This document shows, piece by piece, positions 18,807 through 28,211 of a DNA stretch of 64,000 nucleotides (its first letter is position 1; the number at the start of each line of letters is the position of its first letter). Below the pieces are notes generated by a model. The model searched no databases, was not told where the DNA came from, and worked only from the letters and a program-made list of their open reading frames with translations. Made by a program: the position numbers and the translations under genes. The stretch covers positions 186,001 through 250,000 of the forward strand of contig NZ_QJJK01000010.1 in NCBI RefSeq assembly GCF_003201475.1, in the 5' to 3' direction. The DNA comes from Chelatococcus asaccharovorans (GTDB lineage Bacteria > Pseudomonadota > Alphaproteobacteria > Rhizobiales > Beijerinckiaceae).

Positions 18807-19003
18807 GCAAGGCTTTCTGAATATTCGACGGGGCGGGTTTGCCGCATCCGGTCGACCTCGGCTCGACCTCAGCCTTGAGTTGAAATTTGGACGGGTCGAT
18901 CCGGGGCGGATAGAAGGGCCAGCGCCAGTCTCCACGCATAGGCGAGGAGCCTCCCGAGCCTGGGTTCGGCGAAAGCGGCAGAACGAGGGAAGCAGGAACG
19001 ACC

Positions 19004-19411
19004 ATGAACACGGGCGGATCGCAAGATGAAAAGTCCCCATCCCGCTTGATCGACGAGAGGATCAGGGAACTCGGTGACTGGCGGGGTGAAACGCTCTCCC
19101 GCCTGCGCAGCTTGATCAAGCAAGCCCTCCCCGCGGTAATCGAGGAGTGGAAGTGGAGAGGGGTTCCGGTATGGTATCACGACGGGATGATCTGCACCGG
19201 CGAGACCTACAAGAATGCGGTCAAGATCACCTTTGCCAAAGGCGCCGCGCTTGGCGACCCATCCGGCCTCTTCAATGCCAGCCTCGATGGCAATACCCGG
19301 CGTGCCATCGACGTCCACGCGGGTGATACGGTCGACGAGGAGGCATTCAAGGCTCTTATTCGTGCCGCTGCCGCGCTCAATGCTTCGCGAGGCCCTCGTC
19401 GATCGGGCTGA
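19004..19411 (+). CDS. DUF1801 (YdhG-like) domain protein
   Basis: This 135-aa protein is of the DUF1801/YdhG group, cytosolic proteins of unknown biochemical role. Characteristic features are ETLSRLRSLIKQALPAVIEE, the tryptophan-rich WKWRGVPVWYHDGMICT and the KNAVKITFAKGAAL strand. It follows ftsH by 197 bp on the same strand. Related small genes are common in the stress clusters of rhizobia, but the function cannot be assigned. Confidence 0.8.
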   Translation: MNTGGSQDEKSPSRLIDERIRELGDWRGETLSRLRSLIKQALPAVIEEWKWRGVPVWYHDGMICTGETYKNAVKITFAKGAALGDPSGLFNASLDGNTRRAIDVHAGDTVDEEAFKALIRAAAALNASRGPRRSG

Positions 19412-19502
19412 CGCGGCGGGGACCACGTCGCCCCGAGACGGGCATGGATTATCGAAAGCTCAAGCGCGACTAGCTGGGGGCCCATAGGCGATACGCCAGC
19501 CA

Positions 19503-20798
19503 TTACCGAAACGGAAATAGTGCGGCGTCCGGATCGGGATGTCCATTGATCATCGCCGGAATGATTTCCGCGGCGATCTTGCTGAAGGTAAATCCGTTAC
19601 CGCCGTAGCCCATGACAGCATGGACATTCTTCAAGCCCGGCACCTCACCTATCATCGGCAGACCGGTTTCAGTGCTGCCGAAGCCCGCCGACCACACGTA
19701 ATCCGGCGTTCCGATCGCGCAATGCAGCAAATCGGCAACCTTTTCGGCGATGATGCGGCCCTTGGCCGTCCGTTTGTCTTCGGACAGATAGGCATCCGGA
19801 CTGTTCTCGTCCTCACCACCGGCGACCAACCGCCCGTCAGGCGTCGTCCGGAAGTAAAGATAGGGGTCCGCGCCTTCCCACACCAAAAACTCGGTGAGCC
19901 AAGCCGGCAGCTTCAGCCCGGGTCTGCTCGCGATGGCCCAGGTCGAGATGATGCGATGGTCTTTGTTGGCCAGGGATTTCAGAAACTCGTATCCGGTACA
20001 GAAAATCACATGTCGCGCCAGGAGCAGATGTCCGGTGGAGGTCGCAAGCACCACCTCATCGCCCGCATGAAGATCCGTGATCTCGACCCCGGCAACGATC
20101 TCGCAACCGCGCTTGCGCGCATCCCGCAGGAAGCCGGCCGTCATCTGCGCGGGATTGGTCGATGCGGAACTGTCACTGACGATGGCCGCACGCCGATCAA
20201 TACCGAAGCTCTGTCCCAGGTCTGCGGCGTCAAGATAATGCGCCTTCAGTCCGGCTTCGGTTCTGGCCTCTTTTTCTTTTTGGAGCGCACGCGCTCCATA
20301 GGCGTCGCCAGCGAGATAGAGCGTCTTCTTTTCCTCGAACTGACAGGAAATACCGAGCCCATCCGCGAGCGTCTTCAAGCCCTCGACCGCTTGTACCGAC
20401 CGTCGCCAGACCCGCTCGGCACGGGACTTCCCGATGATTCGTGAGAGTTCGAACAGGGGCACGTCGATCTCGTGCTGGATCATGGCGGTGCTCGCCAGGC
20501 TCGAGCCCTGCACCGGTCCGCGGCGATCGATCACGAGGAGTGAACGCTTTCCGTCCGCCAGGGCATTGGCCATGAGCGCACCGCTGATGCCTGCTCCGAC
20601 GATGACGACATCGTAGCGTCGCGTGCGCGGGATTTTCCGTGCGATGACAGAACTGCGCGGGCTTCCGGCCCACAGGGGCTGCGCCTTGCGGAGGTCGCGT
20701 TTCGATGTAATCGCTTGTGGCGTCACGCGCTGCACCCGGCTGCCACGGGGCCGGGATAAAGCCTTGAAACCGACTGCTTGATGACGCGCCGCCGACAC
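19503..20798 (-). CDS. FAD-dependent oxidoreductase (DAO/glycine-oxidase-like)
   Basis: This is a flavoprotein of the D-amino-acid oxidase fold, 431 aa. The dinucleotide-binding motif VVIVGAGISGALMANALA begins near residue 64 and is followed by an acidic strand end (LLVIDRR). The C-terminus has GYGGNGFTFSKIAAEII, the FAD-contacting end of the fold. About 60 residues precede the Rossmann motif. The part DLRKAQPLWAGSP recurs in relatives as I remember them, so the long N-terminus may be real. It is convergent with the DUF1801 gene. The substrate is unknown. Confidence 0.8.
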   Translation of the reverse strand: MSAARHQAVGFKALSRPRGSRVQRVTPQAITSKRDLRKAQPLWAGSPRSSVIARKIPRTRRYDVVIVGAGISGALMANALADGKRSLLVIDRRGPVQGSSLASTAMIQHEIDVPLFELSRIIGKSRAERVWRRSVQAVEGLKTLADGLGISCQFEEKKTLYLAGDAYGARALQKEKEARTEAGLKAHYLDAADLGQSFGIDRRAAIVSDSSASTNPAQMTAGFLRDARKRGCEIVAGVEITDLHAGDEVVLATSTGHLLLARHVIFCTGYEFLKSLANKDHRIISTWAIASRPGLKLPAWLTEFLVWEGADPYLYFRTTPDGRLVAGGEDENSPDAYLSEDKRTAKGRIIAEKVADLLHCAIGTPDYVWSAGFGSTETGLPMIGEVPGLKNVHAVMGYGGNGFTFSKIAAEIIPAMINGHPDPDAALFPFR

Positions 20799-21066
20799 GG
20801 ACGCCGCGAAGGCCGCGTTAGCCGAGACGGGTTAGGGGGCAGACCCTGGAGCGGCGGCAGGTTCATGAGGCCATCCATCAGACTGATCGCAGCTGGAGAG
20901 CAGACCACATCTGCTCGATACATCAGCAGCCGATATGAACGTCGCAACGGCGGCGTTCGTTCCCATGTACGGCACCGTGACGCCACCATGCCCGCCTTGC
21001 GAACCCCAGTGAGCCAGGAACAAACCTTGACCTGGAGCATTTTATCAGGAGACGCCGCTCCTTCTC

Positions 21067-21312
21067 TTACATCAGAACAGGGATACCGCGCGCAATGGCG
21101 CCAGCCACAATCTCTTTCCGGATATCGTCTTCGGACTTGCCGATCATAGGCATTTCGCGGACGAAACGAGCTGCTTCAGCACGAGCATTGATTGCAGAGC
21201 GGTTGCCGATAGCGCGGATGAAGAGCTGATGCATGGCCTGGCCTAAATGTTCAACCGTGCCCCTATCAGGATTTTCATCGGAAACGTCCTCGTTCATCGC
21301 CCTCTCCTTCAT
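21067..21312 (-). CDS. Small hypothetical protein
   Basis: This 81-aa protein has no recognised domain. It is amphipathic and probably mostly helical, with an acidic N-terminus (MNEDVSDENPDRGTVEHLG) and a second half containing EAARFVREMPMIGKSEDDIR. The start may be the ATG at 21312 or the second Met six codons in. It is divergent from the Crp/Fnr-type regulator at 21538, which might control it. Confidence 0.5.
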   Translation of the reverse strand: MKERAMNEDVSDENPDRGTVEHLGQAMHQLFIRAIGNRSAINARAEAARFVREMPMIGKSEDDIRKEIVAGAIARGIPVLM

Positions 21313-21537
21313 ATATCAGGGCGGCGTCATGGACGGCCCGATCGGTTCTCGATTGGGCGCGCGGATGTAAGGACGCGCCCAATCGCGCAGTCTTATGCGA
21401 GAAAACCGGCCGCATCGGTTTCTGTACGGAATCGCACATTTCCGTAACGCAGCCGTTCGGACTGAGGGAGGGCGCGCGCACGTTTGCGACGGGACCGGCA
21501 AGCTTGTTTCAACGGCAAAAGCAATAAGGATGGGCCA

Positions 21538-22281
21538 ATGGCGATCATGCAATCGGGGACACGTAATCGAATTCTCGCGCTGCTTCCGCACGACGACTTT
21601 GTTGCGCTCGCCCCATATCTGATCCCGATCTCTCTCCCCAAGGGCTATCTCATCGCCCGCAAGCAGGAGGAGATGGAGCACGCCTATTTTCTCGAGGCCG
21701 GCATAGGGTCCATTGTTGCCCATTCCCCGGAGGGACAGAGGGCGGAAACCGGCCTCGTCGGCCGTGAAGGTGTGCTCCCGGTCGCCTTCGCTCTCGACGT
21801 TTCGGTCAGTACCCATGAAATCATCATGCAGGTCGAGGGACATGGGTTCATCGTCGATAGCGATGTGCTGCGCGACATCCTGGCCAGCCGGCCGCGGGTT
21901 CGGCAGATCATGAGCCGTTTCGCCCACGCCATGTGGATTCAGACAGCGCACACGGCACTCTCCAACGCGGTCCATACCGTTGAGGAGCGCCTCGCGCGCT
22001 GGCTCCTCATGTGCCTGGACCGGGTCGATGACGGTGAGATCCCACTCACCCACGAGTATATGGCGATCATGCTGGCCGTCAGGCGTGCGAGCGTCACAAC
22101 CGCGCTTCATGTCCTGGAGGGCAAGCGATTTGTCTACGCCGACCGGGGGCGTGTCATCGTTCGCGATCGCAAGGGCCTCGAGGAATTCGCGGCCGACGCC
22201 TATGGCGGCCCTGAACTCGAATACGGCCGCCTCATCGATTCGCTGTCCAGCTGGAACGTGCCGCAAAGCATCCCGGCATGA
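21538..22281 (+). CDS. Crp/Fnr-family transcriptional regulator
   Basis: This 247-aa regulator has an N-terminal cyclic-nucleotide-binding-like domain (YLIPISLPKGYLIARKQEE) and a C-terminal Crp-type winged helix (LTHEYMAIMLAVRRASVTTA, the recognition region). The cysteine set of oxygen-sensing FNR is absent, and the phosphate-binding RxA of CRP is not obvious. The ATG at 21538 follows AAGGA with 7-nt spacing and is preferred to the longer frame. This type is frequent in rhizobia and often controls stress or adjacent genes. Targets are not evident. Confidence 0.85.
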   Translation: MAIMQSGTRNRILALLPHDDFVALAPYLIPISLPKGYLIARKQEEMEHAYFLEAGIGSIVAHSPEGQRAETGLVGREGVLPVAFALDVSVSTHEIIMQVEGHGFIVDSDVLRDILASRPRVRQIMSRFAHAMWIQTAHTALSNAVHTVEERLARWLLMCLDRVDDGEIPLTHEYMAIMLAVRRASVTTALHVLEGKRFVYADRGRVIVRDRKGLEEFAADAYGGPELEYGRLIDSLSSWNVPQSIPA

Positions 22282-22330
22282 CCGGGGCCATCCGGACGCG
22301 ACGTTCAGCGCCCCTGTTCGCTCCCGCCAT

Positions 22331-23212
22331 TCACGTGTGGCGCTCCGGCTGGGATAAATCCCTGAGCCCGTCGCCCAGGAGATTGGTCGCGAGCACGAGC
22401 AGAAAGATCGCGATCCCTGGAATCCATATCAGGTAGGGCTTAGCGAACAGATAGGTGCGTCCCTCCGCGATCATCAGCCCCCAAGATGGCGTTGGTGCGC
22501 GGATGCCAAGGCCGAGGAAGGACAGGCTCGCCTCGCTGAGGATGGCCATTGCCATTTCGAGCGTCGCGATGACCAGGATGTGGTGGAACACATTCGGGCG
22601 GATCTGGCGCCAGATGATCGCTGGGGCCGAGGCGCCCGCCACGCGCGCGGCCGCCACGAAATCGGCGCTGCGCACCTGTTGTGTCGCGGTCCGCACGACC
22701 ACCGCATAGCGATCCCAGAACAACAGCCCGAGCACCAGCACGATCGTCAGCAGCGAGCCGCCGACGAGGGAGATCACCGCAAGGGCCACGAGGAGACCCG
22801 GCATGCTGAGGCGACTGTTGATGATATAGGTAACGACGTCATCAACCCGGCCGCCGAAATAGCCGCCGACGAAGCCCAGCGTCGAGCCGATCACCCCGGA
22901 GATCACCATCGTCGCGAAGCCGACGATCAACGAGATGCGGCTGCCGTAGATGAGCCGGCTAAGATAATCGCGGCCGAGGTGGTCGGTGCCCAGCAAATGA
23001 TCGGGCCGGCCACCCTGCATCCAGGATGGCGGAATGAGGCGAGCGGACAGGTTCTGGGCGACAGGATCGTAGGGGGCAAGGAGCGGCGCGAAGATCGCAA
23101 CGACCAGAGCCAGCATCAGAATGGCCGCGCCGAAGACGAAGCCGCCGTGGCGCAGGGCCCGGCGTAGTCGAAGGCGCCTGTCGGGCAGGGCGGGGACGTG
23201 GGTGTCGGCCAT
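22331..23212 (-). CDS. Dipeptide/oligopeptide-type ABC transporter permease (DppC-like)
   Basis: This is the second inner-membrane permease of a family-5 peptide/nickel/opine importer, 293 aa. The true start is the ATG at 23212, which overlaps the TGA of the partner permease (TGATG). The open frame continues upstream but only as a shadow of that gene. The N-terminal OppC-type segment has LGTDHLGRDYLSRLIYGSR. The EAA motif region is AARVAGASAPAIIWRQIRPN. The end reads LATNLLGDGLRDLSQPE, as in DppC. No ATPase genes follow in this operon. Confidence 0.87.
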   Translation of the reverse strand: MADTHVPALPDRRLRLRRALRHGGFVFGAAILMLALVVAIFAPLLAPYDPVAQNLSARLIPPSWMQGGRPDHLLGTDHLGRDYLSRLIYGSRISLIVGFATMVISGVIGSTLGFVGGYFGGRVDDVVTYIINSRLSMPGLLVALAVISLVGGSLLTIVLVLGLLFWDRYAVVVRTATQQVRSADFVAAARVAGASAPAIIWRQIRPNVFHHILVIATLEMAMAILSEASLSFLGLGIRAPTPSWGLMIAEGRTYLFAKPYLIWIPGIAIFLLVLATNLLGDGLRDLSQPERHT

Positions 23213-24141
23213 CAGCCCGTCCGCCGCTGCTGCAGACGCGGGTCGAGCCACGCATTCAAGATGTCGGCGAGGAGCGTGAGAACGATATAGGCGACGGATA
23301 CGAACATCAGCGTGGCCTGGACAACCGGGAAGTCGCCGCGCTGGATAGAGCGATAGGTCAGGAGACCGATCCCGTCGATCGCGAAGACGGATTCGACGAT
23401 CACCGATCCTCCGAGCAGGGTTCCGAGTTGCACCGCAGACAGCGAAATGAGCGGCAGGATAGCGTTGAGCAGCGCATGCCGCACCATGATGCGGACGCCC
23501 GACACGCCTTTGGAGCGGGCCGTGCGGATATAATCCTGATCGAGAACCTCGAGCATGCCCGAGCGTGTCATCCGCATGAGCGCCGGAATGGCGCCAATCG
23601 CCAGAACCGTGATCGGCATCACGAAATGCAGCGGGGTGGTGGAGCCGGAGATAGGGAGCCAGCGCAGGGTCACCCCGAACAGGCTCACCATCATCAGCGC
23701 CAGAAAGAAGCTCGGCACCGCCTGGCCGGCGAGGGCGAGGGCGCTGACCAGACGATCGAGCCAGGAATTGGGACGGAGCGCCGCCAGCATGCCGAGCGGC
23801 AGGCTCACGGCGATCGCCAGAATCAGCGCGCCGACGGCCAGGATCGCCGTGGTGCCGATCCGGGCCATGAACAGCGAGGACACCGCCTCCCGGCTGAAGA
23901 AGGATGCGCCGAGGTCGCCGCGAAAGGCCCCGGCCAGCCACTGCGCATATTGCGCAAGCAGGGGCTGATCGAGCCCCATTTGCCGCCGCACGGCCTCGAT
24001 CTGTTCCGCGCTGGCGTTTTCCCCCGCGAGCGTGGCAGCGAGATCACCGGAGAGATGCAGCAGCGCAAATCCCACCAGTGACACCGTCAGCATCACGAGA
24101 AGCGATACGATCACCTTGCCGCGTATGAAGCCCCACATCAC
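23212..24141 (-). CDS. Dipeptide/oligopeptide-type ABC transporter permease (DppB-like)
   Basis: This 309-aa permease of the BPD_transp_1 type has six predicted membrane segments. The DppB-type N-terminus is GFALLHLSGDLAATLAGE, with MGLDQPLLAQYAQWL. The EAA loop is RTARSKGVSGVRIMVRHALL. It lies 18 nt downstream of the binding-protein gene and overlaps the second permease by one nucleotide. Confidence 0.88.
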   Translation of the reverse strand: MMWGFIRGKVIVSLLVMLTVSLVGFALLHLSGDLAATLAGENASAEQIEAVRRQMGLDQPLLAQYAQWLAGAFRGDLGASFFSREAVSSLFMARIGTTAILAVGALILAIAVSLPLGMLAALRPNSWLDRLVSALALAGQAVPSFFLALMMVSLFGVTLRWLPISGSTTPLHFVMPITVLAIGAIPALMRMTRSGMLEVLDQDYIRTARSKGVSGVRIMVRHALLNAILPLISLSAVQLGTLLGGSVIVESVFAIDGIGLLTYRSIQRGDFPVVQATLMFVSVAYIVLTLLADILNAWLDPRLQQRRTG

Positions 24142-24159
24142 ACTGGCCCAAAAGCTCTC

Positions 24160-25692
24160 TTACTTCGCCCAGGCAGCCTGCGAAATGTCGGGAAAGTCGA
24201 TGGCCGGCACGGCGAATTTCACCTGATCGGAGGTGACATAGGTCGCAACCGCGCCGTAGAGCGGCAGGACATAGGCCTCCTCGTTGATACGCGTCAGCGT
24301 CTTGCGGTAGAGGGCTTCGCGTTCGGACTTGTCCATGGTGCGCGACGCGGTCGCATTCCAGGCGGTGATGTCCTTGTCCTTGACGTAGTCGGTGGAGGAT
24401 CCGTTGAAGAAGATGCCGAGCGAATTGGAAATGTCGAGCGACGACACCCCGCTGCCCCAGCCGACGATGCTCATCTGCGATTCGCCCTTGATGTAGCGTT
24501 CGCGCCAGGCCGGAAGCGGCAGGGTCTCGAGATTGACCTTGATGCCGATGGCGGAGAGATAACCCTGCAAGGCCTCGCCGATCGGCCGCAGGCTCGCCTC
24601 CGCCATGAGGGTCACGTTGAAACCATCGGGATAGCCGGCCGATTTCATCAGGGCCTTGGCCTTCGCGAGGTCGAAGTCGTAAACGGGCTTCACATCGGTG
24701 ATGCAGAAGCGCTGGGATGGATTGCAATTCGTCGCCAGCACGGCCGCGTCCGGGCTGACGAGGCCATGCACCAGTTCCGGCTTGTTGACGGCATAGGAAA
24801 TCGCTCTCCGCACATCGGCATTGCCGAGCGGATTATTCTCCTTACCCGCGACATTCATGCTGAGAAAATACATGCGGGTCGCCTGGCCGGTCTGGACGGC
24901 GACGCCCGGCGCGCCCTGCAGCGCCGTCGCATCCGCGGAGGTCAGAGACAGCGCCATGTCGACACCGCCTGACATCAGCTCGGCAATCTGGGTCTGGGTT
25001 TCCGGGATGACGCGGACCTCGATCGTCCCGATGGTCGGCTTCGCCCGCGGGCCATCGAAATAATCGCTGTTCTTGACGAGCGTGTAGGCGGACCCCTTCT
25101 GCATGCTTTTCAGCGCGTAGGGGCCTGTGCCGACCGGCTTGGTCGCATGAACCATGTGGCCGTTGGCTTGTGTATAGTCGTTGGGCCAGATCCCGACGCG
25201 GGACGCCAGCACGTTCTCGAACGTCGGTTCCGGCTGCTTCAACGTCACCTTCACCGTGTAGTCGTCGATCTTCTCGACAGAGGCAATATTGCCGAAGTCC
25301 TGCTGCTGCTGGCGGAACTTGTTGTCCATGTCCATGAGCTGGCGGAACGTGAAGACAACGTCGTCGGCGTTGAAGGGCTCGCCATTCTGGAACTTCACGC
25401 CCTCACGCAACTTGAACACGACCGTTTTATCGTCTGTCCATGTCCAGGAGGAGGCGAGCAGCGGCTTGAACTCACCGGTGGCGCGATCGGCATAGATCAG
25501 CGTATCGAAGATAATCGTTCCGAAGAGATCGGAATCGGCACTGCTGGTGTGGATGGAATCGACGAAGTCGGTCTCGCGGGTAACGGCGACCCGCAGCGTA
25601 TCATCGGCTTGACCCGCCCACGCGCTTGCGGCACTCAGAACGAGCGGAACGAGGAACAGGAAGCGTGTTGACCGAATGAGTCGATTCTTCAT
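24160..25692 (-). CDS. ABC transporter substrate-binding protein, family 5
   Basis: This 510-aa periplasmic solute-binding protein belongs to a peptide/opine/nickel-type importer. The start at 25692 gives a clean Sec signal peptide (RFLFLVPLVLSAASAWA with cleavage near AWAGQ). The SBP_bac_5 features include LLASSWTWTDDKTVVFKLRE, FQNGEPFNADDVVFTFRQLM and the NVAGKENNPLGNADVRRAIS region. It is first in a three-gene operon. It is divergent from a DUF2817 peptidase-like gene, suggesting a peptide- or conjugate-type ligand. Confidence 0.88.
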   Translation of the reverse strand: MKNRLIRSTRFLFLVPLVLSAASAWAGQADDTLRVAVTRETDFVDSIHTSSADSDLFGTIIFDTLIYADRATGEFKPLLASSWTWTDDKTVVFKLREGVKFQNGEPFNADDVVFTFRQLMDMDNKFRQQQQDFGNIASVEKIDDYTVKVTLKQPEPTFENVLASRVGIWPNDYTQANGHMVHATKPVGTGPYALKSMQKGSAYTLVKNSDYFDGPRAKPTIGTIEVRVIPETQTQIAELMSGGVDMALSLTSADATALQGAPGVAVQTGQATRMYFLSMNVAGKENNPLGNADVRRAISYAVNKPELVHGLVSPDAAVLATNCNPSQRFCITDVKPVYDFDLAKAKALMKSAGYPDGFNVTLMAEASLRPIGEALQGYLSAIGIKVNLETLPLPAWRERYIKGESQMSIVGWGSGVSSLDISNSLGIFFNGSSTDYVKDKDITAWNATASRTMDKSEREALYRKTLTRINEEAYVLPLYGAVATYVTSDQVKFAVPAIDFPDISQAAWAK

Positions 25693-25746
25693 GCCTTTGT
25701 TTCCTTCCTGAACCACATTACTTGCGCTTCTCTGCTTACACTTAGA

Positions 25747-26853
25747 ATGTCGGAGGGAGCAAGAAGGGAGCCGTCCGGCGTGGAACGCTATTTTTCCAAA
25801 GATTATTCTGAGGCGCGGCAGCGCTTCCGTGCGGCCGCAGAGGCGAGACAGGCTGCCATCGCACCCTATGACAATCCATCGCGCGGTCCTGCCGGCGAGG
25901 CCCTGTTCACCGATGCGGCCCGCCTGGGACCCGCGAGCGCACGCCGGGTGCTGATCCTGGAATCAGGGCTGCACGGCGTTGAGGGCTATGCCGGATCGGC
26001 CATCCAGCTCGCGGCGCTGGATCGGATTGATCTCCCCGCGGACGGCGATGTCGCGCTCCTGCTCGTTCACGCCATCAATCCCTGGGGCTTTGCTTCCAAC
26101 CGCCGTTTCAACGAGGACAATATCGACCTCAACCGGCATTTCATCGACTGGGACAATCCGGGCGATCTCGACAATCCGGGCTATCGCGACATCGCGGATA
26201 TCGTGATCCCCGCCGACTTCTCCGAAGAGGCCCTCGCTGCCTCCGATGCGAAACTCGAGGCCTACCGGCTGGAGAAGGGCGAACAGGCGCTGCGCTCGGC
26301 CATCAAGCTCGGCCAGTATTCGCACCCCGAGGGGCTCTATTACGGCGGCCTGACGCCCTCCTGGTCGGCGCGGACGGTCCAGCGCATCGCCGAGGAGCAT
26401 TTGCACGCGGCCGAGATCTGCGGGCTGATCGATGTTCATACCGGGCTCGGGCCCTTCGGATTCGGCGAGTGCCTCAGCGGCATGGCGCCCGACAGCGCGG
26501 AGGGCAAGCGCTGCAGCGCCTGGTATGGCCATGTCGCCCATACCAGGAGCCCAAAGACCAGCTATGCCGGTAGCGCCGCCTCCATCCTGGACGGGTATAA
26601 ACGCGCCGCACCCTGGCCGGTCTGGACGCCGATCGGACTGGAATTCGGAACCCGGTCGGAACAGGTGGTGCGCGATGCCGTGCGTTTCGACGGCTGGCTC
26701 CACCTGAACGGCGGCGCATTGAACCCTCGTGCCGACGCGGTCAAGGCCATGATGCTCCATGCCTATTCCCCTGACGAGCCCGCATGGCGGCAAGCGGTCG
26801 TCAAACGCGGCCTGGAGGTTGTGAACCTCGGGCTCGCGGGGCTTTCAGGTTAG
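25747..26853 (+). CDS. DUF2817 (M14-like carboxypeptidase family) protein
   Basis: This is a predicted cytosolic zinc hydrolase distantly related to M14 carboxypeptidases and succinylglutamate desuccinylases, 368 aa. The zinc-type motif SGLHGVEGYAGS (H-x-x-E, about residues 78-89) is visible, followed by NPWGFASNRRFNEDNIDLNR and a later metal-ligand His in IDVHTGLGPFG. The ATG at 25747 has no ribosome-binding site. A GTG at 25780 has AAGGGAG 9 nt upstream and may be the true start. Divergence from the binding-protein gene (55-88 bp) suggests joint control, with the enzyme processing what the transporter imports. Confidence 0.82.
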   Translation: MSEGARREPSGVERYFSKDYSEARQRFRAAAEARQAAIAPYDNPSRGPAGEALFTDAARLGPASARRVLILESGLHGVEGYAGSAIQLAALDRIDLPADGDVALLLVHAINPWGFASNRRFNEDNIDLNRHFIDWDNPGDLDNPGYRDIADIVIPADFSEEALAASDAKLEAYRLEKGEQALRSAIKLGQYSHPEGLYYGGLTPSWSARTVQRIAEEHLHAAEICGLIDVHTGLGPFGFGECLSGMAPDSAEGKRCSAWYGHVAHTRSPKTSYAGSAASILDGYKRAAPWPVWTPIGLEFGTRSEQVVRDAVRFDGWLHLNGGALNPRADAVKAMMLHAYSPDEPAWRQAVVKRGLEVVNLGLAGLSG

Positions 26854-26891
26854 GGACGACGACCGAGACAAGTCCCAAAGCCGGCACGATT

Positions 26892-28211
26892 TCAAGCCCA
26901 GTGGCGTGCGATATCGGCGGCGGCGCGTTCGCCACTGGCGGCGGCGCCGGTGACCAGCGATTGCGCGAGGTAGTCGCCGCAGAAATAGACCCGGCGGCGC
27001 ACCTCTGACTGGCGGTCGCGGAAGCGTGCAACGGCGCGGGCATAGCCCGGATAGAAGACCGGCAGCTTATGCGCGATCCACTGGTTGTGCATGTCCACGC
27101 AGTCGCGCTCCAGGGTCGGACAGAGCGTCAGCACCTGCGGCCTCACGAACAGGTCGAGACTGTCGGTCATGTCGCGGCGCAGCGCCTCCCTCACTGCCTC
27201 GGGCGACAATTGGGCATAGAGTTGCGGGGCCTGCCCCGTCGCATCATTGCCGGGCACCTGCTGCCAGGTGGCGAGCGGGCCGGACGCGTCGCGGGTGAAG
27301 AATTTCATGGCCGGCGCGACCTGACGGCCGAGCTGATAATGGACGATGCCCAGTGCGTTGTAGCGCACGCTGGACAGGAAGCCGCGGTCCTCCTCACGCA
27401 GCTGCGGAAAAAGCCGCGCGGCGCGCGAACCCTCGGTCGCGCAGACGACCAGATCGGCCTCGTGCTGGACCGGCTTCCCGTCATGCTCGGCATGAATGCG
27501 GCAGGGGCCCGTGGCAGGCGTTTCGACGCCGACGACCCGTGTCGCGCAGTCCACCATCAGGCCGGATGCCAGCGCCGCCGGCAGCTTTCCCATGCCCCCG
27601 GCGAGCACATGGACGGTGTCACGCCCGATGAGATGCGGGGTCACGGAGGCGAAGAAGGCAGCCGACACGTCCTCGGCATTCCAACTGCGGGTGCCGCGAA
27701 AAACGGGCTCGATCATGCGCTCCAGCACGCGCGGGCCAAGTTCGCGGCTGATGTAGTCGGCAAGGGTGATGTCATCCTCCGCCAAGGCGGAGGCCGCATC
27801 GTCGGGGTCAGTGTGACTGCGCGCGGCGCGTTGCTTCCGCGCAAACGACAGGAAGCGCAGCCGTTCCATCAGGGAGAGGCCGGGGGTGAACAGACTTTTC
27901 ACGCCGGGCATGAGTTCGACCGTCCAGCGTCCGTCGGTGCCGACGCATTGGGCGGAGAGATGCCGCACCGGAACGAGCGCCGCCGTCAGGCCGAGTTCGT
28001 CGAGCAGGCTGTTGAACGGCCGGCTGAAATCATAAAGCAGCCGGGCGCCGGCATTGAAGCGGATACCGCGCACCTGCCGGTCACCGACACGGCCGCCCGG
28101 CATCTCGCCGGCCTCCAGCACGCGCACGCTATGACCCGCGCGCGACAGTCTGCGCGCTGCAACGAGCCCTGCAATGCCCGCCCCGATGACGACGATGCGC
28201 TGTCCGCTCAC
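26892..28211 (-). CDS. FAD-dependent amine-oxidase/protoporphyrinogen-oxidase-like protein
   Basis: This 439-aa flavoprotein starts directly with IVVIGAGIAGLVAARRLSRA and EAGEMPGGRV, the FAD motif and GG doublet of the amine oxidase/HemY superfamily. The C-terminus has VYFCGDYLAQSLVTGAAASG, the expected FAD-contact end. It overlaps the upstream ThDP enzyme by 4 nt, so the two are translationally coupled. The pairing of an amine-oxidase-type flavoprotein with a ThDP decarboxylase/ligase is unusual. The substrate is unknown. A haem-pathway role is unlikely in this context. Confidence 0.82.
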   Translation of the reverse strand: MSGQRIVVIGAGIAGLVAARRLSRAGHSVRVLEAGEMPGGRVGDRQVRGIRFNAGARLLYDFSRPFNSLLDELGLTAALVPVRHLSAQCVGTDGRWTVELMPGVKSLFTPGLSLMERLRFLSFARKQRAARSHTDPDDAASALAEDDITLADYISRELGPRVLERMIEPVFRGTRSWNAEDVSAAFFASVTPHLIGRDTVHVLAGGMGKLPAALASGLMVDCATRVVGVETPATGPCRIHAEHDGKPVQHEADLVVCATEGSRAARLFPQLREEDRGFLSSVRYNALGIVHYQLGRQVAPAMKFFTRDASGPLATWQQVPGNDATGQAPQLYAQLSPEAVREALRRDMTDSLDLFVRPQVLTLCPTLERDCVDMHNQWIAHKLPVFYPGYARAVARFRDRQSEVRRRVYFCGDYLAQSLVTGAAASGERAAADIARHWA

